A program made the translations under genes and the position numbers. Source: Alphaproteobacteria bacterium (lineage in GTDB: Bacteria > Pseudomonadota > Alphaproteobacteria > Rhodospirillales > Casp-alpha2). Taken from it: a stretch of 64,000 bases of DNA. Positions 44,355 to 53,227 of this stretch are shown in pieces; position 1 is the first letter of the stretch; each line of letters starts with the position of its first letter. The notes beneath the pieces were generated by a model. The model saw only the letters and a program-made list of their open reading frames with translations. It did no database searches and had not been told where the DNA came from. The stretch covers positions 1 to 64,000 of the forward strand of contig JAJRRU010000020.1 of assembly GCA_024279135.1 (NCBI GenBank). Reading direction: 5' to 3'.

Positions 44355-44372
44355 TTTGGCGTGAATATTGCT
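44355..44372 (+). promoter_or_regulatory. Sigma54 (-24/-12) promoter of the molybdoenzyme operon
   Basis: TTTGGCGTGAATATTGCT: GG (44358-59) and GC (44370-71) are separated by exactly ten bases; -12 element TTGCT is perfect, -24 is TGGCGT against TGGCAC. Predicted transcription start about 44383. Confidence 0.75.
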
Positions 44373-44457
44373 ATTACCTTCAGTGAATATATTTCCGTGG
44401 TTTGTCATTGCTACAAAAATAAATAGGCACGGAATTTGGCACTTGGGGGGGGCGGCG

Positions 44458-45972
44458 TTGAATATTCATGTATCCATTACCTGGTTCTCGATATCGATGA
44501 CCGTAATTGTCGGCATCGTCTTGCTGTCTGGTGTCTGGTTCGCCCAAGAGGCCTATTCCTCGCGCTCCGAGTTCTGCGGTGGCTCCTGTCATACAATGAC
44601 GGAACAATATACCGCCTGGAAAAACAACAAACATTTTGCCAGCAATAATAAAGACCAGATACAGGCCGAATGTATCGATTGTCACTTCCTGCCCGGCGAG
44701 AAATACGGCTTCAAGGCCAAAATGGAGGGTTTGCGACATCTCGCGGCCTATCTTTACGACCCCAATGCTCCCCTGCCGATCCGCCCGGTCATCAAGGATG
44801 GTTCCTGTCTGCAAGCAGGCTGTCATGACGTGAAAAAATTCCAGGATAAGGAAATCAAATTCACCGAGAAAGTACGCTTCAAGCACAAGGTTCATTTTGG
44901 TGACAAGGCCCTGAAAGGACAGAAGCTGACCTGTGATACCTGTCATTTCAAGGTAACGGCCGAGAAGCATTTCGAAGTCCCCAAGGAAATTTGTTATCTC
45001 TGTCATCTTAAACTTGAAAAACCAACATTGAACAAAGCTGAAATTCTGAAAGTAACCATCGGTGATACGGCCATCGAAAAAATCAGCTTTACGCAAAGGC
45101 CTTCAATTGATTTCAACCAGGGGGCTTCCAAATGCGAATTGTGTCATGTCATCCCGACCAACTCGCTTCAGGGCCAGTTCAGTGCCGAAAGTTCCAAGGT
45201 CAAGATGATCACCCACCAGTCATTTCAGGAATCAGGCGTTTCATGTGAAGGATGTCATTTTGAACTGGTCAAGGGACATGGCGAAATCAACACTGGGAAT
45301 GTCGTCTCGAACGGCTGTCTGACCTGCCATAACCTCAGTGAGGAACTGCTGTCCAAAGCCAGCGACGGTAAATTGATGCATAACCAGCATGTCGCCAAAC
45401 AGACGGCTGACTGTTTCGATTGCCACAGTGTTATCGAGCACAAGAACCGCCCTGATCACCTCGATTTCGTACGGACAGACTGTACTCTGTGCCATGAGGA
45501 TCAACACAAATATCAGAAAATTCTGCTGGCTGGTATTCCGGTGGCAGAAGGCATCAACGCTACGCCGCATCTGATGTTCAAGGTCAATACCAACTGTATG
45601 GGCTGTCACCTTAAGAAAAAACGTAATAACGGCCATGCCGTACGAACCGGCGCACCGGAGACCTGTGTTGCGTGTCATACACCAGAGCACAATAAGATGC
45701 TGGCCGACTGGCGTAAACAGATCGCTGAAGAGATTAAGGATGCCGATGAATTCAAACTGGAAGTTCAAGAGGCGCTTGATGCGGCTATCGCCAATGGCAT
45801 CGCTGATGACAAAGTAATCGAGGCTAGAAAAATGATCGCTGCGGGTCAGAAATTTATTGAGATCGTTCGTATTGGCAACGGCGTTCACAATAAGAAGTAT
45901 GCCATTACCATTCTCGATGAAGCATTCACTAATTTTGATAACACCCTCGATTTATTGGAGGAAGGCGGATAA
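44458..45972 (+). CDS. Membrane-anchored dodecahaem c-type cytochrome
   Basis: 504 residues if started at TTG 44458, five bases after an eight-G ribosome site; the frame is open from 44368, but a start there would lie inside the sigma54 promoter. A later ATG at 44497 is an alternative. One N-terminal helix, then twelve haem sites: one CX3CH (C-G-G-S-C-H), one CX4CH (C-L-Q-A-G-C-H) and ten CXXCH. The first two resemble NapC/NirT, so it probably takes electrons from, or gives them to, the quinone pool. The last ~90 residues are helical and haem-free. It replaces the NrfD-type membrane subunit usual in Psr/Ttr/Arx complexes. Confidence 0.88.
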   Translation: MNIHVSITWFSISMTVIVGIVLLSGVWFAQEAYSSRSEFCGGSCHTMTEQYTAWKNNKHFASNNKDQIQAECIDCHFLPGEKYGFKAKMEGLRHLAAYLYDPNAPLPIRPVIKDGSCLQAGCHDVKKFQDKEIKFTEKVRFKHKVHFGDKALKGQKLTCDTCHFKVTAEKHFEVPKEICYLCHLKLEKPTLNKAEILKVTIGDTAIEKISFTQRPSIDFNQGASKCELCHVIPTNSLQGQFSAESSKVKMITHQSFQESGVSCEGCHFELVKGHGEINTGNVVSNGCLTCHNLSEELLSKASDGKLMHNQHVAKQTADCFDCHSVIEHKNRPDHLDFVRTDCTLCHEDQHKYQKILLAGIPVAEGINATPHLMFKVNTNCMGCHLKKKRNNGHAVRTGAPETCVACHTPEHNKMLADWRKQIAEEIKDADEFKLEVQEALDAAIANGIADDKVIEARKMIAAGQKFIEIVRIGNGVHNKKYAITILDEAFTNFDNTLDLLEEGG

Positions 45973-46055
45973 TAAAAAAGGCAATAAGCCTCTTTAATAA
46001 AACAATAATTTAATAAAACACTAAAGGAACGGACGATGAAAAGGAGTTGGAAAAT

Positions 46056-46898
46056 ATGAATAAAATATACAAACCAAAAATCGGTCGCCGCAATGTTTTA
46101 AAGGGCGTCGGTGTGACAGTTGCCGGGGCGACGGCTTTGGTCGCAGGTGCTGAAACAGTCGAAGCCAAGGCCACCGTGCCACGCTGGGTCATGGTCATGG
46201 ACCTGCGCAAATGCATCGGTTGCAGAGCCTGCACGGTTGCCTGCAAATCCGAAAATGATGTTTCCCTTGGACGTTTCAGAACGGTTATCCAGGAGAAAAC
46301 AGTCGGTAAATTCCCCGACACCAAGAAGTGGTTCCTGCCGATTATGTGTAATCATTGCGAAGGCAACGAAAAAGACGGCATCCCGCCTTGCGTCAAGGTC
46401 TGCCCGGAATACCCCGGCAAGCGTATGACCTTTAAGACTGCCGACGGCGGCAAGGTTCGTTACCGTGGTGGCGCGACCTATAAACGCCCCGACGGGTTGG
46501 TCTTGATCGATTCCGAACTTTGCATTGGCTGCGGTAAATGCATTGATGCCTGCCCCTATGGCGTGCGTTCATTCAATCCCTTCGTCAAGGCCGGAAAAGA
46601 TCAGACCAAACAGGCCGCCGACAAGTGTGATATGTGCAAGGAACGAATTGCCAATGGTATCGATCCATCCTGCGTCAACACCTGTCAGGGTCGCGCCCGT
46701 ATCTTCGGTGATCTTAACGATCCCAACAGCGAAGTCGCTAAATTGGTCAAGGAACACAACCTTGCCAAGAATGTCCTGTTGCCCGAAGAAGATACCAATC
46801 CACACGTCTTCTATATTGATCCCGATAACATACTGAAGGATCTCTACAAGAAACGTGAGAAGGGCAAATTAGACCATTACGTGGACCTGATTCCCTAG
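46056..46898 (+). CDS. Four-cluster [4Fe-4S] ferredoxin subunit, exported by Tat
   Basis: 280 residues from ATG 46056 with AAGGAG nine bases upstream. Tat signal G-R-R-N-V-L-K-G, then four cysteine motifs: C-I-G-C-R-A-C-T-V-A-C, C-N-H-C-E...P-P-C-V-K-V-C-P, C-I-G-C-G-K-C-I-D-A-C-P-Y-G and C-D-M-C...P-S-C-V-N-T-C. This is the TtrB/PsrB/ArrB-type electron-transfer subunit. It should link the molybdoenzyme to the dodecahaem cytochrome at the outer face of the membrane. Confidence 0.94.
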   Translation: MNKIYKPKIGRRNVLKGVGVTVAGATALVAGAETVEAKATVPRWVMVMDLRKCIGCRACTVACKSENDVSLGRFRTVIQEKTVGKFPDTKKWFLPIMCNHCEGNEKDGIPPCVKVCPEYPGKRMTFKTADGGKVRYRGGATYKRPDGLVLIDSELCIGCGKCIDACPYGVRSFNPFVKAGKDQTKQAADKCDMCKERIANGIDPSCVNTCQGRARIFGDLNDPNSEVAKLVKEHNLAKNVLLPEEDTNPHVFYIDPDNILKDLYKKREKGKLDHYVDLIP

Positions 46899-46926
46899 GA
46901 CCAGCACTCAGACAAGGAAGATGAAA

Positions 46927-49452
46927 ATGGAAAAATTAAACCGTCGAAACTTTATGATATTTGCTGGCGCCAGTGGTACCGCACTTGCGGCCGGAGTCGG
47001 CAAATCAAAGAAAGCCCTGGCCGGGAATGTGACATTCAAAAATGGTGGCCGCGATTTCTCGCCGCTAACCGGCAAAGAACGCATGGCCATTCCAACCGCC
47101 TGCTGGTCCTGTGTGACCCGCGATTCGATGATCGGTTATGTCGAAGATGGCAGGCTTAAAAAACTCGAAGGCCATCCCGGCTCTATCCGTACCCTGGGCA
47201 AGTTGTGCGCCAAGGGACAGGCGGGCGTTAACCAGGTCTATTTCCCCGACCGCATCCTGCATCCCTTACAGCGGGTTGGTAAGCGCGGTGAGCATAAATG
47301 GAAGCGCATTTCCTGGGATGATGCCCTCGATCTGATCGCATCCAAACTGAAACCATTGCGCGATGCCGGGACACCCGAATTGTTCATGTATCAGTACGGG
47401 CGTCATAAAGCATCTCAGGCTGCCACCATGTACGACTTCATGGCGGCTTACGGGACCAAAACCATCGGTAATCATACCTCGGTGTGTGAAGCCGGCAAAT
47501 GGGTTGGTCAGGAAAGCCTGTGGGGTGGCATGTATGATAACTGGGATTACGACAAAACCGATTATGTCGTGAATTTCGGTTCCAACCAGTTTGAAGCCCA
47601 TACCAACCATATACCCACATCACAGCGTTTGATCCGGGCCATGGTTGACCGGGGTGTGCCGCTTTATACTTTTGATGTCAGGCTATCAAACACCGCAGCC
47701 AAGTCGACAAAGTGGATACCCATCAAGCCCGGCCATGATGGTCTGGTCATGCTGGCCATGATCAACGTCATCATGAACGAGGGTCTGTTCCGCAAGGATC
47801 ACTTCAAGTTTATGCGGGTCACACCGGATTACCATGCTACCACTGATCAGAAGATCGCCGCCATCAAACGGGAAGTTGCCAAGTTCACGCCTGAATTTGC
47901 CGAACAGAAAAGCAGTGTTCCTGCCGCTATCATCAAGGAGATCGCCCGCGGCTTCGCTAAAGCCAAAGCGGCCTGTCTAGTGACTTACCGTGGCACTGTC
48001 ATGCATTATCACGGTGCCGATCAGGAACGCGCGGCGATGTTGCTTGCGGCCATCACCAATAATCTGGACACGCCAGGTGGGCGGGTCATGGGCGTTGGTG
48101 CCGGTTGGAAGGCTCCCTCGACTCCGGCAGCCAAAGTACATAAAGGCCTGCACCTCAAAGATGGCTTCGAAGGCGAGGCAGCTTTCCCGACACATCACGT
48201 CAGTCACCAGATATTGCCGGTGATCAAGGATGGATTTGCCGGTCGGCCCAAAGTTTACTGGTGGAGCTGTTATAATCCTGCCTTTGTCAATGGCGACAAT
48301 AAGGAACTGTCATCGATTCTGCGCGATGAGAGCATTATGCCGTTCTTGATTACCACGACGATTTCATACGATGAATCATCGCAGTATGCAGACCTTATTC
48401 TGCCTGATGTCACCTACCTCGAGCGGTGGGATTGGGAAGATATGGTGTCGGCTAATCAAATCGCCGAGTTCTATATCCGTCAACCTTTGATCAAGCCTTT
48501 GGGTGAAGCCAGGTGCCAGGGTGATGTATGGCCCGATCTGGCCAAGCGCATTGGCTTTGAGATGGCCTGGAAAAGCAAAAAGGACTATGTCCGTCAATCT
48601 TGTGAAATGACACCCGGCGTCAAGGACGTTGGGGGCTTTGACTATATGGTCAAGGAAGGTGTCTGGCACGATCCCAATGATAAAGGCAACTATGGCTTCT
48701 ATGCCAAGAAGGTTGATGTCAGTGGGGATGGCGTGATCCTCGATGACAAAACCGGTGTCTACTGGAACTGGAAGAAAGCCGGTGTCGAGAGCCAAGCCAA
48801 GGCCAAAAAGGAAGGCTATCTGGGGATCCCTGGTGCCAAATCATCCTATGTCGCCCAGAACATCGAAGGTACGCCATATTCAGCCTATGCGCCGAATACG
48901 TCGTTCACCAAGTCTGGCCTGTTGGACTTCTATTCCGACAACTTCAAGAGCAAGGGTCTGCCGGCATTCCCGACTTATACACCGGCACCCGATCACGAAG
49001 CTATGGCCGATGATGAGTTGATCATGACCACCTACAAGGTCGCCGTGCACTCTCATTCGCGGACCACCCATTGCAAGTGGTTGTCCGAGATCAAGCATGA
49101 CAACCCGGGCTGGATCAACGCCGATACCGCCGCACAACGCGGCATCAGCGATGGAGATACTATCAAGGTGCATAACGAACTGGGCTCGATTACCACAACG
49201 GCCTATGTCACCGAAGGTATCATCCCGGGTGTCATTGCCATTTCACATCACTTTGGCAGACAGCATTCGGGCATTTATGGATCGGGCAAAAGTGATCCGA
49301 TCAATGGTGGTGCATCGAATGATCCCGACGCCACAAACATGACGTGGAAAAAACATGGGGTCCATCCTAACGCGATCATTCCCAACAGATCAGATCCGAT
49401 CAGTGGAACCATGCGCTGGATGGACACGGTTGTTCGGGTCAATAAGGCCTAA
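46927..49452 (+). CDS. DMSO-reductase-family molybdopterin oxidoreductase (Psr/Ttr/Arr-like catalytic subunit)
   Basis: 841 residues from ATG 46927 (AAGGAAG eight bases upstream; the ATG at 46921 is too close). Tat signal R-R-N-F-M-I-F-A-G. The N-terminal cluster motif is C59-W-S-C62-x3-D66...C94: Asp stands where the third Cys is expected. Then Q-A-G-V-N-Q-V-Y-F-P-D-R-I and W-K-R-I-S-W-D-D-A-L-D. C187 in N-H-T-S-V-C-E-A-G-K is the likely Mo ligand, as in polysulfide, thiosulfate and arsenate reductases. Substrate unknown: arsenic, selenium or sulfur oxyanions are candidates. Confidence 0.92.
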   Translation: MEKLNRRNFMIFAGASGTALAAGVGKSKKALAGNVTFKNGGRDFSPLTGKERMAIPTACWSCVTRDSMIGYVEDGRLKKLEGHPGSIRTLGKLCAKGQAGVNQVYFPDRILHPLQRVGKRGEHKWKRISWDDALDLIASKLKPLRDAGTPELFMYQYGRHKASQAATMYDFMAAYGTKTIGNHTSVCEAGKWVGQESLWGGMYDNWDYDKTDYVVNFGSNQFEAHTNHIPTSQRLIRAMVDRGVPLYTFDVRLSNTAAKSTKWIPIKPGHDGLVMLAMINVIMNEGLFRKDHFKFMRVTPDYHATTDQKIAAIKREVAKFTPEFAEQKSSVPAAIIKEIARGFAKAKAACLVTYRGTVMHYHGADQERAAMLLAAITNNLDTPGGRVMGVGAGWKAPSTPAAKVHKGLHLKDGFEGEAAFPTHHVSHQILPVIKDGFAGRPKVYWWSCYNPAFVNGDNKELSSILRDESIMPFLITTTISYDESSQYADLILPDVTYLERWDWEDMVSANQIAEFYIRQPLIKPLGEARCQGDVWPDLAKRIGFEMAWKSKKDYVRQSCEMTPGVKDVGGFDYMVKEGVWHDPNDKGNYGFYAKKVDVSGDGVILDDKTGVYWNWKKAGVESQAKAKKEGYLGIPGAKSSYVAQNIEGTPYSAYAPNTSFTKSGLLDFYSDNFKSKGLPAFPTYTPAPDHEAMADDELIMTTYKVAVHSHSRTTHCKWLSEIKHDNPGWINADTAAQRGISDGDTIKVHNELGSITTTAYVTEGIIPGVIAISHHFGRQHSGIYGSGKSDPINGGASNDPDATNMTWKKHGVHPNAIIPNRSDPISGTMRWMDTVVRVNKA

Positions 49453-49479
49453 GTCACGAAAAGATAAGGATATAATATT

Positions 49480-50163
49480 ATGGCATCCCCCCGGAACGAT
49501 ATGATTGAAATGGCGAAGGCACGAACCAACGTATATGGCCTTTTAGCCGATATCTTCCGGGCGGAGCCATCGCAGGATCTCCTGTCCAAACTTAAGGATA
49601 AGGAATTTTCCATAGCCTTGCATACATTGAATCTCTCCCTGGACGAACTCTTTGAAAGTACGTCGCAAAAGCAACTCCTTGAGGACCTGGCCATTGAATA
49701 TACCTATTTATTCATCGGGCCGGGTTCTCATATTTCTCCCCATGAGTCCATGCATACCCAGGCTCGCTTCGGAGAAGTTAATGAGCTTTGGGGAGTTGCC
49801 ACGGTTGATGTAAAAAAGTTTATGGAAGGTGCTGGACTGAAAGTTGCGGAGTCCTTCACCGGCATGCCCGATCATATCAGCATCGAATTTGAATTCATGC
49901 AGCGACTTTTGTTAAAGGAAGTCGAGGCATGGACTGCCGATGAGCAAGAATTTGGCGCCAATATTATAAAAATCGAAAAACGATTTTATGACGAACATCT
50001 CAGCCAATGGGTATCGATCTTCTGTGATAAGGTCATAAAAGCTGCCAAAGGTCCTTTCTACAGACAATTCTGTGAAGTCACCAAAGCCTTTATCGACTTT
50101 GAAAAAGTGATCATGCAGGACTTGATTGACGAAAAGGAAGAAACTGACAGGCTCTCCGCATAA
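49480..50163 (+). CDS. TorD/DmsD-family molybdoenzyme chaperone
   Basis: 227 residues, mostly helical, with the family segment Y-T-Y-L-F-I-G-P-G...P-H-E-S-M and F-T-G-M-P-D-H-I-S-I-E-F-E-F-M. These cytoplasmic chaperones hold the Tat substrate until cofactor insertion. AAGGA lies nine bases before the ATG; it begins 27 bp after the molybdoenzyme gene. Confidence 0.9.
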   Translation: MASPRNDMIEMAKARTNVYGLLADIFRAEPSQDLLSKLKDKEFSIALHTLNLSLDELFESTSQKQLLEDLAIEYTYLFIGPGSHISPHESMHTQARFGEVNELWGVATVDVKKFMEGAGLKVAESFTGMPDHISIEFEFMQRLLLKEVEAWTADEQEFGANIIKIEKRFYDEHLSQWVSIFCDKVIKAAKGPFYRQFCEVTKAFIDFEKVIMQDLIDEKEETDRLSA

Positions 50164-50224
50164 TCACCTTATTCTTCGGATTATTACACCATATATCAAA
50201 TTTAAACCGCTAGTGGGGAATTGC

Positions 50225-50827
50225 GTGCGCTTCTTGCTGATTGTCTTGATTTTAGTGTTACCAACCTGGTCTGCCCAGGCCTGTGGCTGGTGGGGCGATA
50301 GTGAGATGTCCAGCAGGCGGGATAATGCGGTTATTTCAGCCGATGGCAAATCACTGGAATATTCCCTCAATATTGCGACCATGAAATTACCCGGAAGAAG
50401 GGGCTATGGTATCGCCGTTCCCGAACCGGGCCGGGTGTCGCCTTATCTGATTGAAACCGGAGGACAACCGCTCGCCCGTATTCAGGATTTACAAATTTTC
50501 GGCTTCCGATCGGTTATTGATTTGGGGCCTGCCGTCCCAGAGGCGGCCTCGCACCGGGCTGAAACCATGGCCGTAGGAATGGGATATTTCCATATTCCAA
50601 TCACCGGTAATATGCCGAACCCGGAGCAGGTTGATACGTTCAATCGGATTATTATTGATGCCCATAACGGCCCATTATTGGTTTACGCGCCAAGGTCTGA
50701 ATTAATTGGAGTCATGTGGGCCTCCTACCGCCTGAGCCTGGGCGCACCATTGAGCTTCGCGCTCACTGAGGGTCGGTCCCTGGGATTGACCCAAGAACAG
50801 GAAATAAATTTACAGATCCGGCAATAG
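50225..50827 (+). CDS. Exported phosphatase-fold protein lacking the catalytic Cys
   Basis: 200 residues from GTG 50225 (GGGGA six bases upstream; the open frame reaches 50126 inside the TorD gene but without a site). Signal peptide V-R-F-L-L-I-V-L-I-L-V-L-P-T-W-S-A-Q-A. The remainder resembles DUF442/dual-specificity phosphatase-like proteins (F-R-S-V-I-D-L-G-P-A-V-P-E-A, Y-F-H-I-P-I-T), but the loop expected as H-C-X5-R reads V-Y-A-P-R-S-E-L-I, with Ala in place of Cys. A binding rather than catalytic role is likely. Last gene of the operon. Confidence 0.65.
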   Translation: MRFLLIVLILVLPTWSAQACGWWGDSEMSSRRDNAVISADGKSLEYSLNIATMKLPGRRGYGIAVPEPGRVSPYLIETGGQPLARIQDLQIFGFRSVIDLGPAVPEAASHRAETMAVGMGYFHIPITGNMPNPEQVDTFNRIIIDAHNGPLLVYAPRSELIGVMWASYRLSLGAPLSFALTEGRSLGLTQEQEINLQIRQ

Positions 50828-50934
50828 ACCTTGGTCAAAAATCAGGCGATGGCAAGGGCACAGTCAGCCCCTCCCCCCCTTGACCACATGGTCGCAATCT
50901 CATGGTGTTATCTGTCATGAAATAGTCTTATTAA

Positions 50935-51960
50935 TCAAATGCCGCGCCTGTGCTTTCGAAATTGAGCCGGTGTTTCATCATAGGCATTTTTGAACCAACG
51001 GCAAAAATGTGCGCCATCAGAAAAACCACATTCCAGAGCTATTTGTGTGACCGTTCTTTTGGTGTTAACGAGCAGCCAATGACCATGGGAAAGACGCATT
51101 TTGCGCCAGACAGACGACGGTGGTTCATCAGCATATTGTTTAAAGGCGCGATTGAGTTCGCGTTCAGAAATGTTGATTGTTTTCGCGAGCGCTTGGATGC
51201 TGTAGGGGGCAGTTATATCTTTTTCCATCAATTCTACAGCTTGTTCTACACTCTTGTTACCACAGGCAGTCAAATGTCCGTAGGGGCGGTGGGACATATG
51301 AAAAGTTGAGCGATGTCTATCAACCAATAATGATTTTAGTACTTTGACTGCACGAGCTTTACCACAATGTGTTTCGATTAAAGAAAATACCAAGTCGAGA
51401 GCTGCCGAGCCACCGGGGCAGGTGATAATGTTATTGTCTTTTACGTAGATCTGATCGGTTACTGGCAAGGCCCGAGGATACAATTTTTTAAACTGGTTAG
51501 AGTGTTCGAAGTGTACGGCACAACGGCGGTCATCCAGCAGGCCCGCTTTAGCGAGGATAAAGCTTCCAGTGCACAAGCCGACGATTGAACAGCCTTGCTC
51601 GTAGGCATATCGTATGAAATGGAATGACTCCTCCGCGAGATCAAGGCACTTGGGTAGCTGGCCACCAACCACCACGATGTAGTCAAACTCTGTTGGGTCG
51701 GGAAATATCTCATGCGGTAAAATCTCGACACCGCAACTGGCCGTGACGGGGGTCAGGGTAGGTCCGATGATCTTCCAGTGGCAATAAATCTGCCGGTTGA
51801 AATCCGCCACATCGGCCGCATGTCTGAGACCGTCGATATAACTGGCAAATGGCAGCAGGGTAAATTCGGGCGCCAGGATGAAGCCGACCCGCATGTCAGG
51901 TTCGACATCCGGCATAGGAGGTGGCAAGGCGAACAATAATAACGGATTAGTCATGAACAA
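50935..51960 (-). CDS. GlxA-type AraC-family regulator (DJ-1/PfpI domain plus HTH)
   Basis: 341 residues: DJ-1/PfpI-like domain (about 25-195, with the nucleophile elbow V-G-L-C-T-G-S-F) and two AraC helix-turn-helix motifs (I-Q-A-L-A-K-T-I-N-I-S-E-R-E-L-N-R-A-F and V-T-Q-I-A-L-E-C-G-F-S-D-G-A-H-F-C-R-W-F). Related to GbdR/CdhR regulators of betaine and carnitine use. Divergent from the TRAP operon at 52.1 kb, which it probably activates. Confidence 0.92.
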   Translation of the reverse strand: MFMTNPLLLFALPPPMPDVEPDMRVGFILAPEFTLLPFASYIDGLRHAADVADFNRQIYCHWKIIGPTLTPVTASCGVEILPHEIFPDPTEFDYIVVVGGQLPKCLDLAEESFHFIRYAYEQGCSIVGLCTGSFILAKAGLLDDRRCAVHFEHSNQFKKLYPRALPVTDQIYVKDNNIITCPGGSAALDLVFSLIETHCGKARAVKVLKSLLVDRHRSTFHMSHRPYGHLTACGNKSVEQAVELMEKDITAPYSIQALAKTINISERELNRAFKQYADEPPSSVWRKMRLSHGHWLLVNTKRTVTQIALECGFSDGAHFCRWFKNAYDETPAQFRKHRRGI

Positions 51961-52134
51961 GCCTGTGATCTATCGACAAAGTGAATATAACGACCGGTAT
52001 GTTATGGAATCCATCTTGTTTGTTCAATACAGAATTCTATTACAAGATTAACGTGGTTTCATAAACGTACACAAAGTGCGAATGTAAACGGTCTTTGGGG
52101 GATGTCCCCTTTTAATATTTCAAGGGAGAATTAC

Positions 52135-53133
52135 ATGAATATCATTAAACGCCTGTCGGTTATTATGAGCTTGTGTCTTATGGTTATGATATCGACGTCT
52201 GTACTAGCTGATACCGTGCGGCTTAAACTCGCCGGGACTTTCCCCGCAAAGCATTTTGGCAATGCAATTATTGAGGACATGGTCAAAGGGATCAACGCTG
52301 CTGGTGTTGATCTAAAAGTAAAGCTCTTTCCAGCCTCGCAACTCGGTTCGGGTGAAGAACTGATTGAAGATGCAATTCGAGGAAACATCGATATTGTACA
52401 AGCCTTCATCTATGCCCAGGCAGACCCAAGACTAGAGATAACGAATTTGCCAGGTCTGGTGACGTCTTTTGATGATCTGGTTGCGACATTTGGCGATCCG
52501 AATTCGAACTACAGCGTTTTAATGACAGAAATAATGAAGGATCTTGGCTTGGTATACATTACCAGTGCCGGGGAAGGCCTCGTTGGGATCGTAGCGGAAA
52601 AGAAACCCGTTGATCACGCTGGTTTTGGCGATAAAGGGATGAATATCCGAGTATGGAGTTCTGATCTGGCCAAACAAACCGTGGAAAGCATCGGGTATAG
52701 ATCTACCACAATGAATTGGGCAGAAGTACTGCCTGCGCTACAGTCTGGGGTAATTGACGGTGCAATTTGCTGCACCCCTGAATGGGCTTATAACACGTTT
52801 GCCATCGCAGGTGTCGGCAATTATTTCGTACCGGTCAACGCGAACGTCGAAGCCACAGCATTCTACGCAAGCCAAAAAACCTGGGACAAGTTGAATAAAG
52901 AACAGAAAGATGTTTTGGAAACTGCTATCCGTAAAGCTGCGAATGATATCATGAACAAGGCATGGGAACGGAGTCAGGGATTCATTGACAAGATGAAGGA
53001 ATCTGGCTGGGAAATTCTGGACTACACAGCAAGCGAGCGTGCTGCAATGGTCGCCCATATCAAAGCAAAAGTATGGCCTTCCGTTGCCTCAACCATTGGG
53101 CAGGAAACAATGGATAGGCTTGTAGCTAAGTAA
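52135..53133 (+). CDS. TRAP transporter substrate-binding protein (DctP family)
   Basis: 332 residues from ATG 52135, with AAGGGAGA about seven bases upstream (frame open to 52102). Sec signal peptide (cleavage near S-V-L-A-D-T). DctP fold: L-A-G-T-F-P-A-K-H-F-G, F-P-A-S-Q-L-G-S-G-E-E-L-I, and the ligand-anchoring Arg in M-N-I-R-V-W-S-S. Receptor for the DctQM pair that follows. Different from the TakP-like receptor at 20.5 kb in signal type and size. Confidence 0.9.
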   Translation: MNIIKRLSVIMSLCLMVMISTSVLADTVRLKLAGTFPAKHFGNAIIEDMVKGINAAGVDLKVKLFPASQLGSGEELIEDAIRGNIDIVQAFIYAQADPRLEITNLPGLVTSFDDLVATFGDPNSNYSVLMTEIMKDLGLVYITSAGEGLVGIVAEKKPVDHAGFGDKGMNIRVWSSDLAKQTVESIGYRSTTMNWAEVLPALQSGVIDGAICCTPEWAYNTFAIAGVGNYFVPVNANVEATAFYASQKTWDKLNKEQKDVLETAIRKAANDIMNKAWERSQGFIDKMKESGWEILDYTASERAAMVAHIKAKVWPSVASTIGQETMDRLVAK

Positions 53134-53161
53134 CAAGCACTGAAGTAATAATGAAAACTAC

Positions 53162-53199
53162 ATGAGGAAGCTGCCGGTAGCTTTAGGCAGCTTCCTCAT
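53162..53199 (+). terminator. Intercistronic hairpin after the second TRAP receptor gene
   Basis: Perfect 14-bp stem (ATGAGGAAGCTGCC at 53162-53175, its complement at 53186-53199) with a 10-nt loop, followed by moderately T-rich sequence. Same position relative to the receptor as the hairpin at 21708. Confidence 0.75.
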
Positions 53200-53227
53200 A
53201 ATTCCCAAATTTTTCTAAGAGGATATT

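Noticed and set aside
44368-44457. TTG at 44368 as start of the dodecahaem cytochrome
   Set aside because: It lies within the -12 element of the sigma54 promoter and upstream of the predicted transcript start; no ribosome site precedes it.
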